DNA from: Paraburkholderia hiiakae
GTDB lineage: Bacteria > Pseudomonadota > Gammaproteobacteria > Burkholderiales > Burkholderiaceae
Direction of reading: 5' to 3'
DNA: 64,000 nt
Assembly: GCF_904848665.1 (NCBI RefSeq)
Contig: NZ_CAJHCQ010000010.1
Span: forward strand, 186,001-250,000
The position numbers and the translations under genes are program-made. Numbering within the stretch: the stretch's first letter is position 1; the number at the start of each line of letters is the position of its first letter. The notes below the pieces were generated by a model. It was not told where the DNA came from. It worked only from the letters and a program-made list of their open reading frames with translations, and ran no database searches. Positions 1 through 8,257 of this stretch are shown piece after piece.

Positions 1-2
1 CG

Positions 3-575
3 CTCGCGAGGCCGCGCCTCGCGTGGGCGATCACCGGATCGGGGCACTGTCTCGAAGAATCGCTCGCGCTGGCGGCCGAGTTCCCGCACGTGGACCTGTT
101 CCTCTCGCGCGCCGCCGCGGAGGTCTTGCCGCTCTACAAGATTGGCATCGCGCAACTCAAGACGCGCTTTCGCGTGTTTCGCGACAACAGCGCGAGCGCG
201 GTGCCGGTGGGCATGCTCTACGAATCCGGCCTCTATCACACGCTGGTGATCGCTCCCGCCACGAGCAATACCGTTGCGAAATGTGCATTCGGCATCTCCG
301 ACACGCTGCCCACCAATCTGTTCGCCCAGGCGGGCAAGGTGGGTATTCCCGGCATTGTGTTCGCATGCGACACGGAGCCGGTCGTCGTCACGAAAAGCCC
401 CCTCGACTGGGTCGAGCTGAGGCCGCGCAACATCGAGCTGCGCAACGTCGAGCGCCTGCGGGCCATCGATCACTGCCTCGTACCCACCTCGATCGATGCG
501 TTGCGCGCGGCGCTCGAGACCCGGTACAGGTCGCTCGGTCTGCTCGACGCCGTGCACGGCTGCAACCTCGCTTGA
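3..575 (+). CDS. DmrB-like flavoprotein, 5' end cut off by the window
   Basis: The reading frame is already open at the first bases, so the true start lies outside. The visible 190 residues have the flavodoxin-like Rossmann fold of HFCD/DmrB flavoproteins: an AITGSGHCLEES turn near the N-terminus, an APATSNTVAKCAFGISDTLPTN flavin-binding stretch, then a long domain with several Cys. Archaeal DmrB reduces dihydromethanopterin, and relatives occur in bacterial H4MPT gene clusters. Its position 11 bp before other H4MPT genes supports a role in making or reducing that cofactor. The reaction in this organism is inferred. A phosphopantothenoylcysteine-decarboxylase-type role is less likely in this context. 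Confidence 0.72.
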   Translation, partial: LARPRLAWAITGSGHCLEESLALAAEFPHVDLFLSRAAAEVLPLYKIGIAQLKTRFRVFRDNSASAVPVGMLYESGLYHTLVIAPATSNTVAKCAFGISDTLPTNLFAQAGKVGIPGIVFACDTEPVVVTKSPLDWVELRPRNIELRNVERLRAIDHCLVPTSIDALRAALETRYRSLGLLDAVHGCNLA

Positions 576-586
576 GCACAATCGCC

Positions 587-1972
587 ATGGAACATATCGT
601 CTTTTTCACCGGACGCCTCGCCCAGCCGGGGCTGGAGCGGGTGCTGCGCAGCCTCGAACCCGCGCCGTTCACGTGGGAGATCCGCGAGGTCGGCCTGCAG
701 GTCGCGGCGCTGATGACCGCCGACATGATTCGCCGCCGTGTGAGCGCGCCCATCGCCGCCGACCGCGTGATCGTGCCGGGCCGCTGCCGCGGCGACCTGG
801 CCGCGCTCTCGGCACACTACGGCATGCCCTTCGAGCGCGGCCCCGAAGAGCTCAAGGACTTGCCCGCGTACTTCAACCGCACGGCGCGGCCTGTCGATCT
901 CTCGAAGTACGACATCGCGATCTTCGCGGAAATCGTGGATGCGCCCAGGCTCGACGTCGAAGCCATCTGCCGGCGTGCCGAGCAACTGAAAGCCGACGGC
1001 GCGGACGTGATCGACCTCGGCTGCCTGCCCTCCACCGCGTTTCCTCATCTGGCCGACGCCGTGCGTGCGCTCAAGGAGCGGGGCTTGCGTGTCAGCGTGG
1101 ATTCGATGGACGCGAAAGAACTGGTGCGCGGCGGCCGCGCCGGCGCCGACTATCTGCTCAGCCTTTCGAGCGAGACGACGTGGATCCTCAATGAAGTCGA
1201 GTCCACGCCCATCCTCGTGCCGCGTGAGCCCGGCGACGAGCCGTCGCTGTTCGCGGCGATCGAAGCCGTGAGCGCCATGGGCCGTCCGTTTCTCGCCGAC
1301 CCGATTCTCGACCCCATTCCGTTCGGGCTGCTGAAGTCGCTGGTGCGCTACCAGCGCGTGCGCGACGCGTTTCCCGACGCGCCGATCATGATGGGCGTCG
1401 GCAATGTCACCGAGCTCACCGAGGCCGACACCTGCGGCATCAACGCGGTCCTGCTCGGCATGGGGGCGGAGCTGGGCATCTCCGCCATCTTGACGACCCA
1501 GGTGAGTCAGCATGCACGCCGGGCGATCCGCGAGGCGGACGTTGCGCGGCGCGTGATGTACGCCGCGCGCGAACAGCGCACACTGCCCAAGGGCATCTCT
1601 GACGCCTTGATGACCGTGCATGCGAAGCGGCCCTTCCCCGACACGCCCGAAGAAGTCGCCGAGACCGCGCGCGCCATCCGCGATCCGAACTTTCGCGTGC
1701 AGGTATCGAGCGCCGGCGTGCACGTCTACAACCGCGACGGTCACCACGTGGCCGCCGATCCGTTCGCGCTGTGGCCGCGCCTGAAGCTCGAAGGCGACGG
1801 CGCGCACGCGTTCTACATGGGCGTGGAACTCGCGCGCGCGGAAGTGGCGTGGCGGCTCGGCAAGCGCTACGCGCAGGATCAGTCGCTCGACTGGGGTTGC
1901 GCCGCCGAGCGCGATACCGAGAACCTGCTCGAGCAATGCGCGCCCGGCACGACGATGCGCAAGGAGGCCTGA
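587..1972 (+). CDS. Dihydropteroate synthase-like protein (DUF6513), H4MPT-linked
   Basis: A 461-residue protein whose C-terminal two thirds resemble the TIM barrel of dihydropteroate synthase, for example the ADGADVIDLGCLP and FLADPILDPIPFGLLKS stretches. The N-terminal ~150 residues are an extra domain typical of the archaeal and methylotroph DHPS-related family, not of folate FolP. It is expected to act in methanopterin synthesis, joining the pterin to the arylamine part. The ATG at 587 lies 11 bp after the preceding gene and the stop abuts the next start, so the three genes are surely cotranscribed. The precise step is inferred from family and neighbours. Confidence 0.8.
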   Translation: MEHIVFFTGRLAQPGLERVLRSLEPAPFTWEIREVGLQVAALMTADMIRRRVSAPIAADRVIVPGRCRGDLAALSAHYGMPFERGPEELKDLPAYFNRTARPVDLSKYDIAIFAEIVDAPRLDVEAICRRAEQLKADGADVIDLGCLPSTAFPHLADAVRALKERGLRVSVDSMDAKELVRGGRAGADYLLSLSSETTWILNEVESTPILVPREPGDEPSLFAAIEAVSAMGRPFLADPILDPIPFGLLKSLVRYQRVRDAFPDAPIMMGVGNVTELTEADTCGINAVLLGMGAELGISAILTTQVSQHARRAIREADVARRVMYAAREQRTLPKGISDALMTVHAKRPFPDTPEEVAETARAIRDPNFRVQVSSAGVHVYNRDGHHVAADPFALWPRLKLEGDGAHAFYMGVELARAEVAWRLGKRYAQDQSLDWGCAAERDTENLLEQCAPGTTMRKEA

Positions 1973-2557
1973 ATGATTCACGAGACCGTCGTCACCACCT
2001 GCTCGCTCACAGGCATGCGGCATGTCGCGCCGATGGGCGCGCGCTTCGAGCGCGAGAAGGTCATCCTGATGCCGTTCAGGCCGTCCACCACGTACGACAA
2101 CATCATGGCGACCGGCTACGCGGTGATGAATTTCACCAGCGACGTGCGCGTCTTCGCGGGCTGCGTGACGGGCCGCAAAAGCTGGCCGACGCTGCCCGCC
2201 GATACCGTGCCGTGCGTGCGGCTGGCAGGCGCGCTGGCTCATGCGGAATTGCGCCTCGAACATGCAGGCGGCGACGCGGGCCGCCCGGTGCTGACCTTAC
2301 GGCGCGTGGCCGAGGCGAATCACGCGCCCTTCACAGGCTTCAATCGCGCGCAGGCCGCCGTGATCGAAGCGGCGGTGCTGGTGAGCCGATTGCACCTGTT
2401 GCCGCGCGAAAAGATCGAGACGGAGATGGGCTGGCTCACGATTGCGATCGAGAAGACGGCCGGCCCCGCCGAGCACGAAGCCTGGCATTGGCTCACCGAA
2501 GCCGTAGCCGCTTATTACCCACGCGACGAGCGCGCCATCGAGCGCGAAACATCATGA
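1973..2557 (+). CDS. DUF447-family protein, H4MPT/C1-linked split-barrel flavin-binding type
   Basis: A 194-residue cytoplasmic protein of the DUF447 family, which occurs in methanogens and H4MPT-using bacteria and has a flavin-reductase-like split barrel. Recognisable stretches are MPFRPSTTYDNIMATGYAV and the NFTSDVRVFAGCVTGR segment. The function is not established; a part in pterin cofactor synthesis or C1 transfer is inferred from co-occurrence. A strong Shine-Dalgarno (AAGGAGG) lies inside the end of the preceding gene. The ATG directly follows that gene's stop, and its own stop overlaps the mfnB start by 4 bp (ATGA), pointing to translational coupling. Confidence 0.75.
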   Translation: MIHETVVTTCSLTGMRHVAPMGARFEREKVILMPFRPSTTYDNIMATGYAVMNFTSDVRVFAGCVTGRKSWPTLPADTVPCVRLAGALAHAELRLEHAGGDAGRPVLTLRRVAEANHAPFTGFNRAQAAVIEAAVLVSRLHLLPREKIETEMGWLTIAIEKTAGPAEHEAWHWLTEAVAAYYPRDERAIERETS

Positions 2558-3270
2558 CCCGACTCCTCACCAGTGTGCGCGACCTCGCCGAGGCGCGCGA
2601 AGCGGCCGCAGCGGGCGCGGATTTCATCGACCTCAAGGAGCCCCGCGCGGGCGCGCTCGGTGCGCTGGCGCCGGCGCGCGTCTCGAGTATCGTCCGCATG
2701 TTGCGCGACACCTGGCCAGACCTGCCGGTGAGCGCGACGATAGGCGACCTGCCAGCGGGCGACCATGCGGCCATCGTCCATCACGCGGATCGTATCGGCC
2801 GCTGCGGCGTGGACTACGTGAAAGCGGGCGTGGCGCCTGGGCCCACGGCGCACGAGACGCTCACGCGCATGCGCGCGCTGCCTTGGGCCATGGTCCCCGT
2901 GCTGCTTTGCGACGACGGACTCGACCTCAGGCTCGTCGAGCACGCCTGCGAACTCGGCTTCGCCGCCGTGATGGCCGACACGGCGCGCAAGGACACAGGC
3001 AGCCTGTTTCACTGCGTGCCGCTCGCCGTGCTCGACAGCATGGTGCAGACCGCGCGCGCTCACGAGATCATGGTCGGACTGGCCGGCGCGCTGCGGATCG
3101 AGCATGTGCCGCGCGTGCGCGCACTGCAGCCCGACTTCGCCGGTTTTCGCAGCGCACTCTGCAGTGGCGCGCGCACGGGCCGACTGGAAGCCGCGCGCGT
3201 GCGCGAACTGCGCGCGGCGTTGAGCGGCGCGGCGCAGGTCGTGCCGCACGAGGCCGTGAAGGCCGCATAG
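2554..3270 (+). CDS. mfnB: (5-formylfuran-3-yl)methyl phosphate synthase
   Basis: A 238-residue TIM-barrel protein of the MfnB (formerly DUF556) family. MfnB condenses two glyceraldehyde-3-phosphate molecules to the furan precursor of methanofuran. The conserved lysine-bearing strands are visible: FIDLKEPRAGALGAL near residue 25, DYVKAGVAPG near 87, MADTARKDTG near 140 and GLAGALR near 175. The ATG at 2554 overlaps the previous stop in an ATGA. It is the last gene of the rightward run and ends 15 bp before a convergent gene. It shows that this bacterium makes a methanofuran-like C1 carrier, as expected if the Fhc complex encoded downstream is used. Confidence 0.88.
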   Translation: MTRLLTSVRDLAEAREAAAAGADFIDLKEPRAGALGALAPARVSSIVRMLRDTWPDLPVSATIGDLPAGDHAAIVHHADRIGRCGVDYVKAGVAPGPTAHETLTRMRALPWAMVPVLLCDDGLDLRLVEHACELGFAAVMADTARKDTGSLFHCVPLAVLDSMVQTARAHEIMVGLAGALRIEHVPRVRALQPDFAGFRSALCSGARTGRLEAARVRELRAALSGAAQVVPHEAVKAA

Positions 3271-3285
3271 CCGGTTCAGGAAAAC

Positions 3286-3876
3286 TCAGGACGTTGCCGC
3301 GTGCAGCAGCAGTTCGCGAACACGCGGCCAGTCGTTCTTGCCAAGGATGTCCAACGGCCAGGAGGCGTCGCGGGAAAAGTGTGCGAAGCGCCGGTCGAGC
3401 ACGCCTTGCTCCACATGTTGCGCGACGCTGCGCGCCGGGTCGATCTCGCACGATTTGACGATCAGGAGCCGCTCGGCGTTCAGCCGGTTGGCAAGCCACG
3501 CGGCGAGGCTATCCGACGTCACGTCCCAGTTCGTGAGCATGTCGGCCTGCTGCCGCAGCAGGTCGAACGGCGCCCATACGGCGGTCCTGCCTTCGTGCAG
3601 CGCGTGACGGATCTGGACCTCGCGCGCCGCCACCACGAGACGACGGCACAGACCCTGCATCATCAGCGCGTGCTGCGCCATCGCCAGCACTGCCATGTTG
3701 TGTGCGGCGACGTCGTCGAAGCGCCATACCGATTGATGCTCGCGCACCTGATCCGCGAAGCCTCCGCCTCCGGGCACGATGACCACGCGGCCACCGCCCA
3801 ACTCGCTCAATTCGCGCAGCCACTCTCGTAGCAGCGGGTCGCGGCTCAGGCTGCCGCCGAGCTTCACCACCCACAT
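3286..3876 (-). CDS. Amino-acid-kinase-fold protein, MfnE-like, methanofuran synthesis candidate
   Basis: About 196 residues from the ATG at 3876; a GTG at 3903 would add nine residues but has a poorer ribosome-binding site. The N-terminus VVKLGGSL, the glycine-rich IVPGGGGFADQ loop near 35 and the WDVTSDSLAAWLAN and LLIVKSCEID segments are those of the aspartokinase/uridylate-kinase fold. It is short for this fold. In methanogens MfnE is a kinase of this fold that phosphorylates furfuryl phosphate to the diphosphate. The same role is inferred here because mfnB lies tail-to-tail and MfnF-like and ligase genes precede it on the same strand. The older annotation is simply H4MPT-linked kinase. 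Confidence 0.72.
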   Translation of the reverse strand: MWVVKLGGSLSRDPLLREWLRELSELGGGRVVIVPGGGGFADQVREHQSVWRFDDVAAHNMAVLAMAQHALMMQGLCRRLVVAAREVQIRHALHEGRTAVWAPFDLLRQQADMLTNWDVTSDSLAAWLANRLNAERLLIVKSCEIDPARSVAQHVEQGVLDRRFAHFSRDASWPLDILGKNDWPRVRELLLHAATS

Positions 3877-3912
3877 AGGCGCCCCCCCGTCGGCATCGGG
3901 CACACCGCCGCG

Positions 3913-4998
3913 TCAGGCAAGCGCCGCATCGGCACGTTGTGCACGTTCATTGGCTTGCGCGAGCAGCAGCGCGACCGCCGCAGCGGGCGCGCATACTTGC
4001 GCCCAGTCAGCCACCTCGGCACGGGTCTCGATGAGCGTGGCGAAGCGCACGGCCTCATACCCGCACGACGCCGCCACAGCCTCCCCGAGAAACGCGCCGC
4101 AACCGGCCGCCACCACCACGACCGCGTCGCGCGACGGCGCACACGCTGCCAGCACGCGTGTCAGATTCGTGGCCAGATGCGCCAGTTGCAGGTCACGCCA
4201 TTGATGGGCGAATGCGTTCCATTCGGCTTCCGTTGCATCGCGCGCATCATGGCCGATCATGCGTGCGAGACGCCGACGCGTTGCCTCAGCGTCCTTGCCG
4301 CATCCGTCAGCGGCGGGATGCTGGTCGTGCGCGGACTCCAGTTCGCCGGTGAGGCGGTAGATGTCGGCCGTGGTCGCAAAGTATTCGTTCATCACATTCC
4401 ACGTCGCGCCGCGAAACCCGATACGTTGCGTCAGCGCGCACAGCGGCGTACGCACGACGCCCTGATAGACCAGTTCGCCCGTGCGCAGCCGCCCCGCATC
4501 GTCCGCGCCGTGCGCGACGATCCGATTGCCACGCACCGGAATCAGGTCCGTCGTCGTGCTGCCGATATCGATCAGCACCGCGTTGGACAAGCGTCTCGCG
4601 ACCACCTGCGCCGTGGCTTGCCAGTTGGCCGAAGCGATGCGCGCCCAGTGCGCCGCCACGCCGTCGAGCGCACACCAGAACCCGTTCTCCTGCGGACCGG
4701 CGTAGAACGCAACGCGCTCGCCCAGATGCCCGGCAAGCCGCTGCGCGAGCGCCACCACGCCGGCTTCGCGGTGCTCGAACAGATCCACCATTTCGCCCGT
4801 CATCGTCACGGCGTGGCCGGCGCAGGCAAGATCGGGCCAGCGTGCCGCCACCTGCGCCAGCACGGTGTCCAGTTCCCCAAGACCCTGCCAGAGTGGACAA
4901 GGCCATTGCGCGACGTCGAGCACGCGGCCATGCTCGACGCGCGCGGCCTTCACGTGCGCGCCGCCAATGTCCCACCCGATCACGAGATCATGCTGCAT
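3913..4998 (-). CDS. Hydantoinase/oxoprolinase-fold H4MPT-linked protein, MfnF-like
   Basis: A 361-residue ASKHA-fold protein. The phosphate-1 motif (GWDIGGAHVKAA) is at residues 7-18 and a second glycine-rich motif (LIDIGSTTTDLIPV) is near 145. It belongs to the family called probable H4MPT-linked C1 transfer protein. Its archaeal member MfnF is reported to join the furan diphosphate to glutamyl-tyramine in methanofuran synthesis. The chosen ATG at 4998 overlaps the end of the ATP-grasp gene by 11 bp, and the next gene follows after 36 bp. True hydantoinase activity is unlikely because the gene is single, short and sits among cofactor genes. Confidence 0.78.
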   Translation of the reverse strand: MQHDLVIGWDIGGAHVKAARVEHGRVLDVAQWPCPLWQGLGELDTVLAQVAARWPDLACAGHAVTMTGEMVDLFEHREAGVVALAQRLAGHLGERVAFYAGPQENGFWCALDGVAAHWARIASANWQATAQVVARRLSNAVLIDIGSTTTDLIPVRGNRIVAHGADDAGRLRTGELVYQGVVRTPLCALTQRIGFRGATWNVMNEYFATTADIYRLTGELESAHDQHPAADGCGKDAEATRRRLARMIGHDARDATEAEWNAFAHQWRDLQLAHLATNLTRVLAACAPSRDAVVVVAAGCGAFLGEAVAASCGYEAVRFATLIETRAEVADWAQVCAPAAAVALLLAQANERAQRADAALA

Positions 4999-5992
4999 GG
5001 CAAACCTGCTGCGCGGCGCTGTTCGCTTCCAGGTGCGCTTCGTGATGTGCCGCCAGCAGGCGCGCCGCCAGATTGGTTTCCAGGCGTTCGGACAGCCCTG
5101 CGTATGCACACGTCACACGCGGATTGACTTCGATGAGCACGGGCCCGCGCTCGCGATGCCAGACCAAGTCGATGCCGACGAAGCCCTGCAACCCCGGCAA
5201 CGCGTGCGCGACGCGCGCCGCCAGTTCGGCGCAGGCGCGGCCAACGAGGCTGCTGAGCGAGATCGCGCCGACCGTCACGCCTTCATAGGTGAGCCGGCCC
5301 TGCGCGACGTCGATATGCTGCCAGTTCACGCTCAGCAGCTCCGCCTGGCCCTGCGTGCACAGCAGCGAGAGGCTCAGCGCGTCGCCTTCCACCCACTCTT
5401 CCAACGTCACGCGCTCCTGGGCGGCGAGGCGTTGGTGGAACGCGGACTCCGCCTCGCGCAAATCGTAGTAGACGTGCGTTGCGACCGCGCCCGCGCCATC
5501 GTCGGGCTTCACGACCCACGCGGGTGCGCCGGGTTGCAGGGGCGCGTCTGCCGCCCATGCCCGCGTCGTGGCAATCCCGGCCTGCGCGAGGCGCCGCGCC
5601 GTCTGGCGCTTGCTCAGCGCAATCCGCAGCGAGGCGGCGTCACAACCCATCCAGCGCGAAGCATCCACCGCATCACACATCGCGGCGAGCACGCCCGCCG
5701 TCTCGGGCGCGATCACCCAGACCGCGTCGTGACGCAACGCCTCATCGCGCACGACCGCGACGGCATCGTGGCCGCGCGGCAGCACGCGCCATGCCAGCGC
5801 ACGCACATGCGCTGCGGTTGCGGCCGCTTCCCCGGCAGCGCAAACGCAGGTCACCTCGACGCCGGGGATGCGCGCGAGGTCACCCGCAACCGCGTCGCGC
5901 ATCGCGCGCCCCATCGCGAGCAGCGCGGGCGATTCGAGGGCTGCCGCATCGCCGCCAGCACTGATATATTCGTAGACCAGCACCTTAGTCAT
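4988..5992 (-). CDS. ATP-grasp ligase, MfnD-like, H4MPT/methanofuran cluster
   Basis: A 334-residue ATP-grasp enzyme. The ATP-binding segment AWVVKPDDGAGAVATHVYYD lies around residues 155-175, and the metal-binding GIDLVWHRERGPVLIEVNPR near 285-305 ends in the classic E-x-N pair. The N-terminal MTKVLVYEYISAGG is typical of the archaeal MfnD tyramine-glutamate ligase family. It probably adds glutamate in building the methanofuran-like side chain; the acceptor (tyramine or tyrosine) cannot be told from sequence. It is the first gene of the leftward cofactor operon. Its start lies only 14 bp from the divergent HisA-like gene. Confidence 0.78.
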   Translation of the reverse strand: MTKVLVYEYISAGGDAAALESPALLAMGRAMRDAVAGDLARIPGVEVTCVCAAGEAAATAAHVRALAWRVLPRGHDAVAVVRDEALRHDAVWVIAPETAGVLAAMCDAVDASRWMGCDAASLRIALSKRQTARRLAQAGIATTRAWAADAPLQPGAPAWVVKPDDGAGAVATHVYYDLREAESAFHQRLAAQERVTLEEWVEGDALSLSLLCTQGQAELLSVNWQHIDVAQGRLTYEGVTVGAISLSSLVGRACAELAARVAHALPGLQGFVGIDLVWHRERGPVLIEVNPRVTCAYAGLSERLETNLAARLLAAHHEAHLEANSAAQQVCHAA

Positions 5993-6006
5993 CGCTCGTT
6001 TCCCCC

Positions 6007-6693
6007 ATGCAGATCATTCCCGTTATCGACGTGCTAGGCGGCACCGCGGTGCGCGCCGTACGAGGCGAACGCAGCCGCTACCGCCCACTCGAATCGCAGC
6101 TTTGCCGCGGCAGCGATCCCGTTGACGCCGCCCGCGCACTCCTCGACTACTGCGCCGCTTCCATCCTCTATGTCGCCGACCTCGACGGCATCATGCGCGG
6201 CGCACCGCAACGCGACCTGCTCACCCGTCTCGCCGGCGCGCTGCCCGGCGTCGAACTATGGCTCGACGCCGGCTTCGCCGATCCCCCCTCGGCCGGCGCC
6301 CTCATCACGCCGCTACGGGAAGCCGGCGCCGCAATCACGCCCGTCTTCGGCAGCGAATCGCTCCATGCCGGCGCGATAGCGCGGCTGCCCTCGGACGCCA
6401 TCCTCTCGCTCGACCGCCGTTACGACACGCCGCTGGGCGACCCGCACTGCTGGACCGACGTGACGCACTGGCCCGCGCGCCTGATCGTCATGACGCTGGA
6501 GCGCGTGGGTTCGTTCGACGGCCCCGCGCTTTCCACGATTGCGGAGGTCCGGCAACGCGCGGGCCAACGCGAGATCGTCGGCGCGGGCGGCATACGCGAT
6601 GCAAACGACCTCCAGGCGGCGGCGGCCTCGGGCGCAACGGCGTGGCTCGTGGCCTCGGCATTGCACGAGCGGCGCATCCCTGCTGTGGTCTGA
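6007..6693 (+). CDS. HisA/HisF-like TIM-barrel protein of the H4MPT gene set
   Basis: A 228-residue protein related to HisA. It opens with IIPVIDVLGGTAVRAVRGER, contains ILYVADLDGIMRG near 60, and has the phosphate-binding GAGGIRDANDL near 195. It is not the histidine pathway enzyme: no other his genes are near, and this subfamily travels with H4MPT-linked C1 genes in methylotrophs. The substrate is unknown. It starts 14 bp from the divergent ATP-grasp gene and is followed by a 271-bp gap before fhcB in which no further gene was found. The confidence is for the family, not for a reaction. Confidence 0.72.
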   Translation: MQIIPVIDVLGGTAVRAVRGERSRYRPLESQLCRGSDPVDAARALLDYCAASILYVADLDGIMRGAPQRDLLTRLAGALPGVELWLDAGFADPPSAGALITPLREAGAAITPVFGSESLHAGAIARLPSDAILSLDRRYDTPLGDPHCWTDVTHWPARLIVMTLERVGSFDGPALSTIAEVRQRAGQREIVGAGGIRDANDLQAAAASGATAWLVASALHERRIPAVV

Positions 6694-6964
6694 GCGTTTC
6701 GAAGATGCACGGCGCGAGCCACATCGCAACAATCACGTTTCATGCCAGTGAGGGGCACGGCCAGTCGCGCGCGCACGGCGCGGCCTCGAGGCGTGTACGT
6801 CCGTGAACAGGGCGTGACACTGTGTGACGTCGGACGGTGAACGCCGTGCGCATAGTGTGCCGTGGATGGCGCGCGCAGACGCCAGGCACCACGAATGAAA
6901 CAGCGCGCCAGCACCGTCGCCGCTGCAACAACGCGCATGGCATGCGCCTTGCAATTCGGCAGGC

Positions 6965-8257
6965 ATGGATGCCACTCTTCACTCCCCGCCCTGGACATGC
7001 CCGTTCTGCGCCTTGCTGTGCGACCGATTCGGCGTCGTCAAGGGCGAGACGCTGAGCCCGGCAGGCACGCGCTGCCCGCGCGCCACTCACGCGCTTGCAC
7101 AGTTCGGCGCCGCGCCGTCGCGGGCGGCACCTTCGGTAAACGGGCAGAGCGTCGACGGGCAAACCGCGCTCGACACCGCGGCGCAGTGGCTGAGCCGTGC
7201 GCGCCAGCCTCTTTTCGGCGGCATGGCCACCGACGTGGCAGGCGCGCGCGCGCTCTACCGGCTCGCCAATGCATGCGGCGCGATCGTCGATCATGCGCAT
7301 GGCCGCACGCTCATGCACGGCTTGACGGCCCTGCAGGACCGCGGCGCCTTTACGACGACGCTGGCGGAGATCCGCAATCGCGCCGATCTCATGGTCTGCA
7401 TCGGCGCGTCGCCCTCGTCGAGGTATCCGGAATTCTTCGCGCGCTGCGCGGTGGGCGTCGATGCGCAGCAAGTGGGACCGGCGCGCCGCACAGTGGTCTT
7501 CCTTGGCTGCGACGCCGATCCCGCACTCGCGGACCGCTCCGACGTCGAAGCGATCTCGGTTCCATTGTATGGCGACCTCTACGACACGCTCGCCACGCTC
7601 AACGCCCTGCTCGGTGGCAAGTCGCTGCGCGGGCCGTCGGATCCCACACTGGCCGGCGCGGCCTCGCTCGTCGAGCGCATGCTCGCGGCGAACTACACCG
7701 CCATCGTATGGACTCCTGCTGACTTACCTGGCTCGCACGCTGCATTGCTCGTCGAAGGATTCGATCGACTGCTGAAAGCGCTCAACCGCACCCGGCGCGC
7801 GGGCGGTCTTGCACTCGGCGGCGACGATGGCGGCGCGAGCGTCAACCAGACGCTCACGTGGCTGTCCGGCCTGCCTCTGCGCACAGGCGTGCATCGCGGC
7901 GGCCTCGAGCACGCGCCGCAACGCTACGACACAGCGCACCTCCTTGCCGACCAGGCCGTCGACGCGCTGGTCTGGGTCGCGAGCTTCGGCGCGCACCTGC
8001 CGCCCCCGCGCGCGCCGATCCCGACGATCGTGCTCGGTCATCCGGGTCTCGCCGCCGCGTGCGCGGACCGCGAAGGCCCCTCCGTGTTCGTGCCGGTCTC
8101 CACGCCGGGCATCGGCTCAGCGGGACACCTCTTCCGCGCGGACGGCGGTGTCGTGCTGCCGCTCTCGCCGGTCTATGAAGACACGCTGCCCACGGTCGCC
8201 GCTTTCGCCGGCAAACTGGGTGAAGCGCTCGCGCCACGCAGGGAGGACACCGCATGA
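6965..8257 (+). CDS. fhcB: Formyltransferase/hydrolase complex subunit B (formylmethanofuran dehydrogenase B-like)
   Basis: A 430-residue homologue of the molybdopterin subunit FwdB/FmdB. In aerobic bacteria the Fhc complex hydrolyses formyl-methanofuran to formate, and subunit B has lost its redox role. The N-terminus here keeps four cysteines, C12, C15, C19 and C37 (TCPFCALLCD plus TRCPR), in a ferredoxin-like spacing. The ATG at 6965 has only a weak, very close AGG as ribosome-binding site. It overlaps fhcA by 4 bp (ATGA). The gene order B-A-D-C with 4-bp overlaps throughout suggests one tightly coupled transcript. Confidence 0.88.
   Translation: MDATLHSPPWTCPFCALLCDRFGVVKGETLSPAGTRCPRATHALAQFGAAPSRAAPSVNGQSVDGQTALDTAAQWLSRARQPLFGGMATDVAGARALYRLANACGAIVDHAHGRTLMHGLTALQDRGAFTTTLAEIRNRADLMVCIGASPSSRYPEFFARCAVGVDAQQVGPARRTVVFLGCDADPALADRSDVEAISVPLYGDLYDTLATLNALLGGKSLRGPSDPTLAGAASLVERMLAANYTAIVWTPADLPGSHAALLVEGFDRLLKALNRTRRAGGLALGGDDGGASVNQTLTWLSGLPLRTGVHRGGLEHAPQRYDTAHLLADQAVDALVWVASFGAHLPPPRAPIPTIVLGHPGLAAACADREGPSVFVPVSTPGIGSAGHLFRADGGVVLPLSPVYEDTLPTVAAFAGKLGEALAPRREDTA

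Noticed and set aside
6938..6953. Sigma54-like promoter TGGCATGCGCCTTGCA upstream of fhcB
   Set aside because: The GG-N10-GC spacing fits, but transcription would start at the fhcB start codon itself and leave no leader; the match is also imperfect at two positions.
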